A DNA stretch of 64,000 nt, taken from contig OX291544.1 in assembly GCA_946406115.1 (NCBI GenBank), positions 33,683,521 to 33,747,520 of the forward strand. The letters are read 5' to 3'. Each line of letters begins with the position of its first letter. Position 1 is the stretch's first letter. The notes under the pieces were generated by a model. It saw only the letters and a list, made by a program, of their open reading frames with translations. It did no database searches and had not been told where the DNA came from. The position numbers were made by a program, and so were the translations under genes. This DNA is from Apoda limacodes (taxonomy: Eukaryota; Arthropoda; Insecta; Lepidoptera; Limacodidae). Below, in pieces: positions 11,122-21,931 of this stretch.

Positions 11122-11945
11122 TGTCTGTGCAACGTGTGGCATTCCGCGGCTCCACGTCAGACAACAAACAGATTTCGCTGACGAGAGCTGACGCTCAGTG
11201 TCATTCCGCGGCTCCGCGTCAGACAATAAACACATTTCGCTGACGAGAGCTCACGCTCAGTGTCTGTGCGACGTGTGTCATTCCACGGCTCCGCGTCAGA
11301 CAACAAACACATTTCGCTGACGAGAGCTCACGCTCAGTGTCTGTGCGATGTGTGTCATTCCGCGGCTCCGCGTTAGGCAACAAACACATTTCGCTGACGA
11401 GAGCTCAGGCTCAGTATCTGTGCGACGTGTGTCATTCCGCGGCTCCGCGTCAGACAAAATACATATTTCGCTGACGAGAGCTCACGCTCAATATCTGTGC
11501 GACGTGTGTCATTCCGCGGCTCCGCGTCAAACAACGAACACATTTTACTGAAGAGGTCTGACGCTCAGTGTCTGTGCGACGTGTGTCATTCCGCGGCGCC
11601 GCGTCAGACAACAAATACATTTCGCTGACGAGAGCTGACGCTCAGTGTCATTCCGGTGCTCCGCGTCAGACAATAAACACATTTCGCTGACGAGAGCTCA
11701 CGCTCAGTGTCTGTGCGACGTGTGTCATTCCACGGCTCCGCGTCAGACAACAAACACATTTCGCTGACGGGAGCTCATGCTCAGTGTCTGTGCAACGTGT
11801 GTCATTCCGCGGCTCCGCGTCAGACAACAAACACATTTCGCTGACGGGAGGTCATGCTTAGTGTCTGTGCAACGTGTGTCATTCCACGGCTCCGCGTCAG
11901 CCAACAAACAGATTTCGCTGACGAGAGCTGACGCTCAGTGCCGTC
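11122..11945. repeat. 77-bp GC-rich satellite array with periodic 62-bp short units
   Basis: Unit starts (gtgtctgtgcgacgtgtgtc) fall at 11260, 11337, 11414, 11491, 11568, 11707, 11784 and 11861: 77-bp spacing. Two units, at 11198 and 11645, lack the first ~15 bases and are 62 bp long; they lie 447 bp apart (62 + 5x77). The array is much more GC-rich than its surroundings and includes 'attccgcggctccgcgtcag'. Because 77 is not a multiple of 3, the open frames running through it are incidental. Confidence 0.95.
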
Positions 11946-12740
11946 AGTCAGTCCTGTGCCCCGTACAGTGTACGTGTACACGGCCGTCGCTAACAACCGA
12001 TGTTACTATAGTCGCCTACTTGATGGTTCGAACGTTTATATTATCATTGGATTGATTACTTATGACGATTTTAATCTTTTATAAAAAACACTATTTACTT
12101 ATCTGTGTTATTGACAGAGTCGCGGGTGTTTTGTGACTACATCAGGGATAAAAGTACCATATAGCTTATTTCTGAAACTACGTAATTTAAAATATTAGTT
12201 GTGACATTTACATTATAATATATTTAAAAATAGCTAGTTAGTAACGTTTGACAATTTTCAAACACGTAGCTGCAGGGTAAAAGTAACATCGTCACGTGAC
12301 GTCACAAATCTTTTCTTCAAGTGTTGTATTGATACCAATATGAGATGGTGAAGTTTGAAGATGAGATGAATCTTGTAGCGCTACACCGACGCACGTAGAG
12401 GGTGTAGAGGGTGGAGCGCCAACGAAAAGATCTCAACGCGGGGCACTACATTACAATATTTATGATATTTTTTGTTACTAATATTATTTTTGCAATTTTC
12501 TTTATTAACACGTTCATTCAGAAGGTTACAGATAAATATTTTTTTTACTTTACAGAAATAAAGCTCCGAGGCAGGACTAATTTAAAACTAATTTTAATTA
12601 GGCTTTTAATCATCCAAAAGAAAACAAAAGGTACCCAAATGAGGAAGTTAAGTCATAACGTTATTTTTTCCATTTTTCAAAATACCTACATTTTGCACTT
12701 TATTTTTATCAACCCTTAATTTTCTATGAATCCGGATACC
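11946..12740. other. AT-rich DNA, no gene recognised
   Basis: The 102-codon open frame at 12411-12719 is dominated by Phe, Ile, Lys and Asn, as expected of random AT-rich DNA. I do not call it a gene. Confidence 0.5.
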
Positions 12741-13216
12741 AGCTTTGACTCGGTTCAACGACGGGCTGTGAGAATCGTCGACGATCCCAAACTCACAAAT
12801 CCTTGTTTCCGAGAAGAAACTTTGCCTTCCTGTGTGTGTTCTACCGCTTGTATAATAGGATTTGTTCTGAGGAATTGTTCGAAATGGTGCCCATGGCTAC
12901 TTTCTACCATCGCACCGCTTGCCATCGGCAGGAAATTTCAGAAAACCTTAGAACCTAAATGTGTACGTGACTGTACGTGACCAATACGGTTTCAGAGAAA
13001 CTTTGTCCATCACTTTTTTTGTAGAATAATCGCCATGCTAAGGTTTTCTCTAAGGACTACAGTAACCTAAACTTAAAGATTCTTTCTTTAAGTTATTCGA
13101 TTGTTGAAGGGTAGGCAACGTGTGATTAATGCCCCAGATGCGTCCATAGGCTGCGGTAACCGCTTACCATCAGGTAGATCGCGGGCTTGTTTACCCCCTT
13201 AGTGGTATAAAAAAAA
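12741..13216 (+). pseudogene. LINE 3' fragment with poly(A)
   Basis: A 3' copy of the 25-kb LINE family. The DNA reads through 'agctttgactcggttcaacg', 'cgtcgacgatcccaaactca', 'aggaattgttcgaaatggtg' and 'ccatcgcaccgcttgcc', then the terminal 'cggtaaccgcttaccatcag' and 'ttagtggtat' followed by A8. Plus-strand peptide pieces such as FDSVQRRAVRIVDDPKLT match residues just downstream of the catalytic core of the long copy. Several indels shift the frame, so it is a dead relic. Confidence 0.88.
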
Positions 13217-13502
13217 TGTAACAAACAAAGAGCAAGGTTTAAATTAAAAATGTGCTAAGTATTTTTCGTAATAAATCTTTTGTTTTCTTAAGTAAGATAT
13301 TCGTTGTAATTTTTTTTTACTAAATTGTGACCGAAATAGATTTATATTAAAAAACGGTAAACTAAAAGTGTAAGCGTAGTGAAGTAATCGCAAAATATAT
13401 AAAATCTTTTATTAGTTAATGTTAAAAGCTATCTGAAATCATCACTTATTACGACTTAATTATATCTCGAGCTCAGCAGAGCTGGACTGCAGCCTTAACG
13501 TG

Positions 13503-14390
13503 GAGTTTATTGATATGCTCATAATAAATCATCAAATAAGACATTTTGGAAAGCTTAGTCTCGGTAAACAATCGAACGCGTACTCATGACACATTATTTC
13601 ATAAAACATTGTGGAAAGCTTAGTCTCGGTAAACAGTAGAACGCGTGCTCATAATAAATCATCAAATAAGACATTTCGGAAAGCTTAGTCTCGGTAAACA
13701 ATCGAACGCGTATACATGAGACATCATTACATAAAACATTGTGGAAAGCTTAGTCTCGGTAAACAGTAGAACGCGTACTCATGATAAATCATGAAATAAG
13801 ACATTTCGGAAAGCTTAGTCTCGGTAAACAATCGAACGCGTACTCATGAGACATCATTACATATACATTGTGGAACGCTTAGTCTCGGTAAACAGTAGAA
13901 CGCGTACTCATGATAAATCATCAAATAAAACATTGTGGAAAGCTTAGTCTCGGTAAACAGTAGAACGCGTGCTCATAATAAATCATCAAATAAGACATTT
14001 CGGAAAGCTTAGTCGCGGTAAACAATCGAACGCGTACTCATGAGACATCATTACATAAAACATTGTGGAAAGCTTAGTCTCGGTAAACAGTAGAACGCGT
14101 ACTCATGATAAATCATCAAATAAGACATTTCGGAAAGCTTAGTCTCGGTAAACAATCGAACGCGTACTCATGGGACATCATTACATAAAACATTGTGAAA
14201 AGCTTAGTCTCGGTAAACAGTAGAACGCGTACTCATGATAAATCATCAAATAAGACATTTCGGAAAGCTTAGTCTCGGTAAACAATCGAACGCGTACTCA
14301 TGAGACATCATTACATAAAACATTGTGGAAAGCTTAGTCTCGGTAAACAGTAGAACGCGTACTCATGATAATTCATCAAATAAGACATTT
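13503..14390. repeat. 65-bp satellite with 130-bp dimer organisation (main block)
   Basis: The core 'gcttagtctcggtaaaca' recurs at 13553, 13618, 13683, 13748, 13813, 13877, 13942, 14007, 14072, 14137, 14201, 14267 and 14332, i.e. about every 65 bp. Two monomer types alternate: one with 'ttgtggaaagcttag...aacagtagaacgcgt', the other with 'ttcggaaagcttag...aacaatcgaacgcgt', giving a 130-bp higher-order dimer. The array continues at 15596 beyond an inserted retroelement fragment. Confidence 0.95.
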
Positions 14391-14465
14391 GAACGGACTG
14401 AACGGTGGGGTGTGTTATGAACCGGGACGCACCATTCTGGTTGCCATCAGTTCAGAAAATCTGGG

Positions 14466-14717
14466 GTGGCCCGAAAACGATTTCTGACCCGTAGGCTAGG
14501 CCTATGTTATTATTGTTTCGGGGAGCACCCAGTCAAATACTGTCGACAGCCGCGACCTTGTCTTAAGTGTGGTGGGGTTCACCACCCGGACTTATGTATG
14601 CCTATCCGAGAGGATGGTCCTCGGATGACTCATGGAGGTGTGGTTACGGCTCGCACGGGCGGGGGTTCGTCACCGCCGAATCGAACCCAATCGCCCCCGT
14701 CTCCAGTGCGACATTGA
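14466..14717 (+). pseudogene. Bel-Pao gag zinc-knuckle remnant
   Basis: Bel-Pao gag proteins coat the element RNA in cytoplasmic particles, and their C-terminal knuckles bind nucleic acid. This 83-codon frame shows two consecutive C-x2-C-x3-H-x4-C knuckles: C-YY-C-FGE-H-PVKY-C at about residues 14-26 and C-LK-C-GGV-H-HPDL-C at about 32-44. The two back-to-back knuckles preceded by an RLGLCY-type segment are typical of Bel-Pao. The rest of gag is absent upstream, where the satellite array begins. The tail becomes Pro/Ser-rich and out of frame. It is a dead fragment. Confidence 0.82.
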
Positions 14718-15127
14718 CCTTCTCCTCCCCGCTTACCGCGGGCGAGCCCACGGGATGGTTTTCAGTCACCACCCTCACGTGCCCCTTCCGCTCAGGTAGG
14801 TATTGCGGAACATACGCGGAGTATGAGCCTCTGCTCCTCCCTATCGCATGTTAGTCGCGAGTTGAGGGCGGGATCGAGTGGTTATCGCGCGCCGCCGATG
14901 GCACGCGCGTCTCGGCAGCCACTTATGCCTGCGTGGGACCCGTATGCTTATGCGGGTTCAAGCGTGGGGCATTATGAACCACAAAAGCCCCGGGGCCAAG
15001 TACGGCGCTCGGGTCGGGCCAACGCCCGTTGACTCGTGGCAGCCGCTTCACCAGTCTCTCCACCACCTGTCACAACAGTTTTGCCCACCGCACAGGTTCT
15101 AGTTCATTCTCCGCGCGCACAACCACG

Positions 15128-15500
15128 CTATTTTCGACTCAGGCGCTCATGGTAAAGAGGTTTCTTCACAACTTAAGGAACAGCGAGACGGAGTTTATGC
15201 GAGTAGGTGGTAGGCTTCGTTACTCAGAATTGCCCTATGGGGCTCGGCATCCTCTCTTGTTGCCCAAGAGTGGTCATTTTGTTAAGTTACTGATCAGGGA
15301 CCGCCATGTTAGGAACTGTCATGCCGGTCTCAACGCATTGCTGGCTTGTCTGCAGCGAGAGTTCTGGATTTTGTCCGCCAGCCACAAATGGGTGACTTGC
15401 CGTCCGATCGTGTCCGGCTCGCTCGACCTTTCGCTAAGGTTGGGTTGGATTTCGCGGGTCCGTTTTTGGTGAAGACGTCAAGTGTTCGCAATGCCCGATA
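15128..15500 (+). pseudogene. Bel-Pao integrase N-terminal remnant
   Basis: The integrase of Bel-Pao elements joins the cDNA to host DNA. The plus-strand frame contains GGRLRYSELPYGARHPLLLP, then HFVKLLI, CHAGLNALLA and LQREFWIL, matching the conserved stretch before the catalytic core. After a frame change near 15430, a VGLDFAGPFLVK segment marks the beginning of the core domain; the sequence then degenerates and no complete DDE core remains. The element is truncated at 15595 by resumption of the satellite. Dead copy. Confidence 0.82.
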
Positions 15501-15595
15501 GGTTAAGGCCTTTTTTTGCGTAAAATCTGACCCCAAAATTTGGGTATGTCCATGCAAATTTATTAAGGCCTACGTTGGCCCAGTTTTTGCGATCC

Positions 15596-15740
15596 AAAAA
15601 CATTGTGGAAAGCTTAGTCTCGGTTAACAGTAGAACGCGAATCGTCAAATAAAACATTACGAAAAGCTTATTCGCGGTAAACAGTTGAACGCGTACTCAT
15701 GAGAAATCATCAAATAAAATATTACGGAAAACATATGGCA
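15596..15740. repeat. 65-bp satellite, distal block
   Basis: Two to three diverged monomers ('aacattgtggaaagcttagt', 'acgaaaagcttattcgcggt') continue the 13503-14390 array on the far side of the Bel-Pao remnant. They are more diverged than the main block. Confidence 0.9.
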
Positions 15741-17190
15741 CGTCATTAAACAAAATTACAAACCTCGGTATCGCGCGGCCCGGAATGTTTTTAGTTATTA
15801 ATATTTAATGCAATCAAGTTTTTGTCAATTCAGTTTGTATAGAAACAATTGCAATCGTTTTGGACCGATGAAAATATAGCGACTCCATCGATTAGATAGT
15901 TGCGGGCAAAATGTCGAAAGTCGGATTTGAGCGGAGCAGTTGAGCAATCAAACAGATTTGGAATCCACGGCAATGGCATAACCATCCCGAATCAGTAGTT
16001 TGTACGTTTATTGACTTTTGGACCTATTGTATGTTCATATTTATAGAGAAGAATCAGTAACAAAACATATTTATTTTTTAAACTTAGAATATTTTATTAA
16101 TACTTGGGTCTAACTGTGAGTTTTTCATTTTGACAATAAACCTCATATATCTAAGTAATTCAATACAAAAAATGATTAGATATAATTTATGGCTTTTTGT
16201 TTTTATTCTTTTTCCAATATTACCAATTTAATATACCTGTCTCTGTTTATTACGCAACTACAGCAATTTTTAACGTAGTTTACTTAAAGTGGAAAGCTGG
16301 AAATTGAAATGGCTTGAGTTCTTCCGATATGTTATTTACCTTTTAGTACAATGTGACTTGGAACAGGTCTTTTCCTAGTTGTTACTTTTTTGCAGGTTTC
16401 GAAGGTCTCTAAGAACACGACACTAGTTCGCCCACCGACGGTTGTGACACTGCTTATCGTCGAGCGGCGAGCTAGCCGGTGATCTATCTCGGCTCGCGCT
16501 TGTCACACTCTGTCACGTGTCAATGTCACACGTAGTCACATTGTGACGCGTTGTAACATGCGTTCACCACCAGCTCAACCAACTGCTTTCACTCTCATTC
16601 TACATCCAACTTTATCAAAAATACGCTAAATTTCTAAAACAAGTTCGGTTTTAATTATCAATTGTTATTAAAATGAAAAGCTTAGGAGAAGTAAGCTTAA
16701 GTTGGTTACTTATAGAAGTTAACTTAAATGTTCTTAAGATAATAGAATATGCTATTCATATCAGAGTACTGGCATTTTATCTATAATTAATTTCGCAAAA
16801 AAAATACAAAAGTTACATTTTCAAACGTAACTTATTATGTACGTTAAAGTTAACTTTGGCTTATATTATATGATTTAATGATATGGATTAGTATATGAGC
16901 ACTGATATACAGTCACGTGGAGTAACTTCACGCATTTTTTATATTATTCGTCACACTTACTCGTAAACAGTGGCATTACGTGCAGGCAAAGCCGGTGCTA
17001 AAACCTTAATTACTCCCACGGGCTTATGCTTACTAAGCTTTACTTTTCTCAAAGCCAAGCGCGCGTTTATAGAAAAAACTGGCGGTAATGACACGCCTTG
17101 CTATCAAGTAAGTATAAAAGCTGTCTGTTCAAAATATGAGCTTCGCGCACACTAAGTAATTACGCAAATATGACCATATTTCCAATTTCT
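15741..17190. other. AT-rich DNA with a GTCACA-rich patch, no gene recognised
   Basis: No gene recognised. At about 16440-16560 the motif GTCAC/GTGAC appears eight or more times in both orientations within ~120 bp, in a GC-richer context. Short open frame 16970-17155 is not supported. Confidence 0.5.
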
Positions 17191-17192
17191 GC

Positions 17193-17498
17193 GTGAAGCT
17201 CAAGTGGCTCCCAATTCGCTTTCGCCGGAATGCTCATATTCTTTCACTTCTTTACTGTGTGCTGTTCAATCCTAGCTACCCTTCTTATCTCAAAGAGCGT
17301 TTTGGTTACTATGCCTCTTTGCGTTCCTCCTCTAATTTATTACTTAATACACCGAGTCACAACTCAAAATTTTACGATGATTCCTTCACCGTACAAGCAA
17401 TACGATTGTGGAACTCTCTCCCAGTAGATATCCGAAAAGCACAATCACTTACAACCTTCAAAGCACAAGTGAAAAAGCATTTTTTAAATCTCGCATAA
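17193..17498 (+). pseudogene. LINE reverse-transcriptase C-terminus, 5'-truncated
   Basis: The 101-codon frame matches the C-terminal tail of a non-LTR retrotransposon polymerase: a WLPIRFRRNAHILSLLY segment (residues 5-21), then PSYPSYLKERF, then FTVQAIRLWNSLPVDIRKA (about 68-86). The 'RLWNSLP' block near the C-terminus is a hallmark of several LINE clades with simple 3' tails. Neither the catalytic core nor the endonuclease is present. The natural stop at 17496-17498 is followed by a ~400-bp 3' UTR. The family differs from the 25-kb LINE. Confidence 0.85.
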
Positions 17499-17902
17499 CC
17501 TTGTTTTTTTGCTCCCTCTGTTCTTCTGATGTAGACACTTAAATATTTAAGTTATGATTGTTTTATTTATGTGTAGTTTATGTATTTTTATGTAAGGAAT
17601 TTATGTATTTTATATTTTATGTATAAGGGTATTTATGTATTTTGTAGTTATTTATTTATTTGGTAATTTATATTATTCTTATTCTATGTTACTTATATCT
17701 TGATTTCAGTTTTTGTACAATTTTGCACATCCTACCATTCCAATCTTTTAAATTTGTATATAAATACCAACATAGGTTATCTGGTAGAAATCGCCATCTG
17801 GCGATAAGATCGCCTGTTGTACGTGTTTTTTAATATTATTTTTTCAATAAGTTTGTGTTTTTGTTTTGTGCAATAAAGGATATTTGTATTGTATTGTATT
17901 GT
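17499..17902 (+). mobile_element. LINE 3' UTR ending in (ATTGT)n
   Basis: AT-rich UTR with 'cgccatctggcgataagatc', then 'gtgcaataaaggatatttgt' and a short (attgt)n tail at about 17885-17902. The simple-repeat tail instead of poly(A) is typical of some LINE clades. Confidence 0.75.
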
Positions 17903-17939
17903 AAGTAAGCAATTACAAGTAAGCAATTACAAGTTTACC

Positions 17940-18245
17940 TTTAACCAAAACTTTTCACACTTATATTATAAAGGTGAAAGTTTGTAAGTGTATTTGTAAG
18001 TTTGTAACATCTTCACACACAAACAGCTGGACCAATTTTGATGAAATTTGGAATGATGGTAGCTGACTTAACACATAGAATACTTCTTATTCCAAAACAT
18101 CAAAATTTCCCACAGGAATAACTATAACCGTGATTAAACCGAACCATAGCTACAGCTATAGCTTCCTGTAGCAAGCTTTATTATTATAATTAAGGAGTTC
18201 CACGCCAATAACCGAATTTAGGGCGGACGGAGTCGCTTGCATATA
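17940..18245 (-). repeat. RTE-type interspersed repeat
   Basis: On the minus strand it ends with an RTE-like 3' tail. On the plus strand this reads 'ttatattataaaggtgaaag' then 'aacagctggaccaattttga'. It runs to 'gggcggacggagtc' at 18226-18239. It shares blocks with 3845-3990 and, inverted, with 57090-58020. No coding sequence. Confidence 0.7.
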
Positions 18246-18629
18246 TTAATGTATATTATCTATCCCACTAATATTATTGTTTTTAATTTCATCCAAACTG
18301 ACAGGTGAAGCGCATCCCAACTATAATTTAAAACTAACTAAGTTTAGGAGTATCAATTTAATAAGAGATTTGCGTTAACAGTATTCTTATGTAAATAAAA
18401 CTTATTATATTATCAAAAATACCAAAAACTTAACGAGATATAGACAATCAAATTTTTTTGGTAAAATGCCTAACCCACAAAACTGGCGAAAAAGATGACC
18501 GTCCCTCGGCTGACTATCTAAGGTTATTATTTTCAGAACAATGACCGACCGCAGAGTAATACAAAGACGCGCCGTTCGAAACAATCCTCCACACCAGGCA
18601 CATTGGATCTGACTGAGACACTGTATACC

Positions 18630-18857
18630 CTAAGGAATCGGCAATCGCGACGCAGTAGCAACAGTCCTCATCAGAATCGAGTCGCCTACTAAAACTTCAG
18701 CAACGTGAGGAACGGCATCCGAGCCGGGGAAGAGTCGAAGGCTAAAACCACGCCTCCAAAGAAGAGGTGGCGTATTAATCTCCTTGACCAGGACAAGATC
18801 ACCCACTTTTGGGTCTCTTTTCTCAGTCTTAACCGACCAACGCAGTCGCTGCTGCAA
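18630..18857 (-). pseudogene. Bel-Pao integrase C-terminal remnant
   Basis: This 75-codon minus-strand frame shows KVGDLVLVKE (about 17-26), PPLLWRRG (30-37), RLFPGSD (41-47) and VAEVLVGD (about 52-59). Together these form the conserved C-terminal tail of Bel-Pao integrases, thought to bind DNA. It ends with RLPIP, the usual near-terminal motif. The catalytic DDE core is not recognisable upstream (18860-19340), where frames are broken. Confidence 0.85.
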
Positions 18858-19343
18858 GAGATGAAGATACCCTAGAAATAAAGTTTTCTAAAAGCTCTGA
18901 GACATCTGTTGCAGCAATTCAAACCGTGCCAAGCTGTCAAGGGCCTATCTACCAAAAAATGAACGGGAGTCAACACCTCCTGATCATTCGGGTCTGGAGA
19001 AATCGGACAGAGGGGCCTCAAGTTGAGCACCGCCTCAATTTTACAAAAGTCTGTAGAAAGATTTTCAAAACTGATATATTCTTAGATAATAAGCTATATC
19101 TGTAAGTGTGGATTGTCAGTAGGCCAGTCTGCGAATATACGCTGTGCAACCGAGTCGTGTGTGTTTTATTCATCAGGCTACCCAATATCATATAGGAAAG
19201 TAATGTCGGCTGCATTCAATTCTCCTGAGACGTGATTCCACTTAATGGTAGTGAAAGACTTCAAAATCTTGGGAACCCTATTCACCACAAAGGTCTCTCA
19301 TGAATGGACAGAAGCTTTAAGCCCGGCAAACACAATCTGGCTG

Positions 19344-19625
19344 TCAGTCTAAGCGTAGACATAGGAAATGGGTACAGATTGTCCCAAGGTCGAGACCACG
19401 AGATAAAACAGTTTGCTCAAAATTAGCAACAGACAATTCCATCTTCGGAAGTGTAGAACGGAGGCGAATAGAGGCGACCTTTGACTTGGCTGTGACTAAA
19501 TTGAGAAAGACCGAATTATCGGACTGGATGGCACGAAAATAAATCACAGCCACATCAAAGCCAGCCTTAGAAGCGTTACAGAAGCCGTAGAGAGTGGCAC
19601 TAGATTGACCAGGCGGTAAAAGCAC
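19344..19625 (-). pseudogene. Bel-Pao RNase H-region remnant
   Basis: This 93-codon minus-strand frame contains LYGFCNASKAGF (12-23), VTAKSKVA (44-51) and STLPKMEL (57-64). These correspond to the segment linking reverse transcriptase and RNase H in Bel-Pao pol (usual forms: LHGFSDAS, VAAKTRVAP, IPRLEL). The Asp of the DAS motif is Asn here, so a catalytic-type residue is lost. Flanking frames hold weaker matches, and the RT core itself cannot be read. Non-functional. Confidence 0.8.
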
Positions 19626-20630
19626 CTAGAAATACGCATATGAGAGAGATCCTGAATGCAAGTGACATAACGCATCTAAGATGCCAGTAGATCACCAGTA
19701 ATCGGTCCCAGAAGACTCCCACTAGTCACAGCTCTTGTAAATGAAAATTGGCCTAAAAAACAACAGGAGCGAGCCAACTGCAAGGGTCGAAGATCCGGGC
19801 TATGGTAGACGATACAGAGCGCTTAGTCAAGGTGTTAGGAGCTGAACGAACTTACACCTGCAAGAGAAACAATCCATAATCGGTTGGTATTGTAATCAAA
19901 GAATTGCTACTGAATTAGGGTCGTCGATATTCTAAAATATCAGAGGATCCTGTTGAAACTTCTCGACGAGAACATCGAGGAGATCAGGAGAGTTGGATTC
20001 CATTTCCGAAGTGGCTAGAGAACTACAAGTGCAGAGCCCTTTGGAGCAGTTGTCGTGGTGCTGGTGAAGCTCTGCGTGGAGATGGTTGAAGAATAGCAGC
20101 GGAAAGGGGAACAGAAGGATCGCTATTAGCACTTCGGCATTGACCCTCTCTCCATATCGAAGAAGGTAGGGAGAATGGTGGCCAATTCACCGCCACAAAA
20201 AAAAACTCAAAACGGCTGCTTAATTCCAGTGTGAGACAGTCGAGGGCTAAATGGACAAATAGAAAGAATTAATCCATTTGTCTACCAAAAGCCGCCACCA
20301 ACAAAAAAAGCGCTGACATAAGTATGAGAAATTTGCCTAATATTGTCATAGCGTCTGTGTAATAAGCCCCAGGTATTTTTTAGGCACTCCAAAGTCGTCA
20401 AAAATCGTCTCGCTGGCCCTTGTAGATTTTTAGCCACCAAAACAAGCTGGGTTACGGAAAGGCTTCAGTACCGTAGATCACATTCATACTGTACGGCAGA
20501 TTATACAAAAAACTCAAGAGTATAATCAGCCGCTGTGTATGGCGTTTGTGGACTACGAGGAAGCCTTTGACTCCATCGAAACCCAGGGCATTCTCTGCAG
20601 CGATGTCGTATAGACTGGCGATAAATTGAG

Positions 20631-20900
20631 GTGCTGCGATATCTATACAACGCTGCTACGATGACCGTTCACTTCCAGGACCAAAAGACAAGAGCCATCA
20701 GGCTGCATAGAGGTGTAAGACAGGGGGACGTCATATCCCCGAAACTATTCACCAACGCGCTAGAAGATGTCTTCAAAACCTTGGACTGGGCTGGGCAGGG
20801 CATCGCACACCTAAGGTTTGCCGACGACATCGTTATTATGGCAGAGTTATTGAAAGAACTAAGCAAAATGTTGCACTCCCTACATGAATTCTCTCGATGA
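20631..20900 (+). pseudogene. RTE reverse-transcriptase catalytic core remnant
   Basis: RTE LINE polymerases copy their RNA at a nicked target. This 89-codon frame carries GVRQGDVISPKLF (28-40), the RT motif B region, and LRFADDIVIM (61-70) with the FADD catalytic aspartates intact. The adjacent upstream motif A (FVDYEEAFDS) is in another frame, so a frameshift lies near 20600-20630. A stop interrupts after LHEFSR (20898-20900). The core residues are preserved but the protein is broken. Confidence 0.88.
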
Positions 20901-21149
20901 GTGGGCCTTGGCATGAATTTGGATTAGTCAAAAGTCATGTTTAACCAACATGTCGTGCTAATGCCAGTATACGTCGCGGGTACCTTACTCTAAGTTGTCC
21001 AGTATATGTGTACCTTTGACAGAAAATCCAACTGGGCTGGAACAATTTTGAGAAGGAAGCCGATAGGAGGATCCAGCTAGGGTATGCAGCATTTGATAAA
21101 CTTCGTCAAGTCTTTACGCCTATACCGCAAAGTCTGAAGCCGAAAGTCT

Positions 21150-21431
21150 TTGACGAGTGCGTCCTACCAGTCATTACTTACACCGCCTAAACGTGGACAC
21201 TTACAGCAGGGCTACCCCACTAGTTCAAGGTCGCACAGGTGCAATGGAGCGGCTATGCTCGGAGTGTCTCTAAGGGATCGAACCCGAAATGAGGACATCC
21301 GGAAGGGAACCAAAGTTACCGAAATAGATCGCAGAATTAGCAAGCTAAAGCAGCAGTGGGCTGGCCACGTCCGTCGGAGGACCGATGGCCGATGGAGCAG
21401 ATGTGTCCTAGAGTGGAGACCGCGTCTATAG
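21150..21431 (+). pseudogene. RTE LINE C-terminal remnant
   Basis: From about residue 35 the 93-codon frame contains AAMLGVSLRDRTRNEDIRK, then DRRISKLKQQWAGHVRRR and DGRWSRCVLEWRPR. This is the conserved C-terminal tail of RTE-clade polymerases. The first ~30 residues are from a shifted frame. The stop after RPRL comes before the family's usual C-terminus, and the 3' end lies near 21475, where Bel-Pao gag sequence resumes. Confidence 0.87.
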
Positions 21432-21479
21432 AGGCAGCTTATTTCTAGCAGTGGACCAATATGAGCTCATATGATAATT

Positions 21480-21931
21480 TTTTTAATTAGGTTAAATGTA
21501 ATATTCTTTTCCTCAGTGGTTGATCCCAGCAAATATGAGAACTTTTCGAAAGCGGTAAGATCAGACCGATTATGAACTAAGCTATTGAACCTGTTTATGA
21601 ACGACTGCCACTCAGCTAAATCGCTATAAAATCTTGGAAGGTTCAAATTTGTCAAAGAAGAAGCAACCGCCCGTGTGGCTACCACAGAGTTTTTACATTC
21701 ATCCTTAGGGGCAACGGTCTTAGCCTCAGTCTGACGAATCTGTGCAACCCTAATAACCATCTGGCCACAAAGGTCCTCAGCCTGTTTCAAATCTGAAGTA
21801 AGTTTAGCCACATCCTCTTCCTGCAAGCCCACCAATGGCTTGCTCATAAGCATCTCGAATGGCATCTCGAACCCAGTAGCAAAACTAGTTAAAAACAATA
21901 TCAAAATATTACTGTGTTGTAGGTACAACAA
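21480..21931 (-). pseudogene. Bel-Pao gag N-terminal/middle remnant
   Basis: This minus-strand frame (about 150 codons) shows a helical N-terminal region followed by NLPRFYSDLAEWQSFINRF (97-115) and SDLTAFEKFSYLLGS (123-137). These correspond to the Bel-Pao gag signature (LPxFxGdxxeWxxFxxxF... LsxxeKfxYLxs). The frame runs out at the junction with the RTE insertion (~21475). The zinc knuckles expected downstream are not seen. Its position upstream of the pol pieces supports one original element. Confidence 0.82.

Larger units (their letters stand above)
14391..15595 (+). mobile_element. Bel-Pao LTR-retrotransposon remnant inserted in the 65-bp satellite
   Basis: Satellite monomers stop at about 14390 and resume at 15596. 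The intervening ~1.2 kb is unrelated to the array and encodes Bel-Pao gag (zinc-knuckle end) followed directly by the integrase zinc-binding region. Protease, reverse transcriptase and RNase H, which should lie between them, are missing, so the copy has a large internal deletion. I see no LTRs or clear target duplication at either edge. Confidence 0.8.
20440..21475 (+). mobile_element. RTE-clade LINE fragment inserted in the Bel-Pao element
   Basis: Plus-strand peptides in three frames follow RTE order. KGFSTVDHIHTVRQIIQKT and FVDYEEAFDSIE (about 20459-20580) come first, then the catalytic-core frame at 20631-20900, then the C-terminal frame at 21150-21431. Frame shifts separate them. Orientation is opposite to the host Bel-Pao element. 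The N-terminal endonuclease is missing (5' truncation). Confidence 0.85.

Noticed and set aside
11348..12055. Repeat-containing open frames (SVSVRRVSFRGSAS-type)
   Set aside because: They arise from the 77-bp array. The unit length shifts the frame every copy.
12411..12719. 102-codon Phe/Ile-rich frame resembling a membrane protein
   Set aside because: Hydrophobicity follows from AT-rich codons. No start context or homology.
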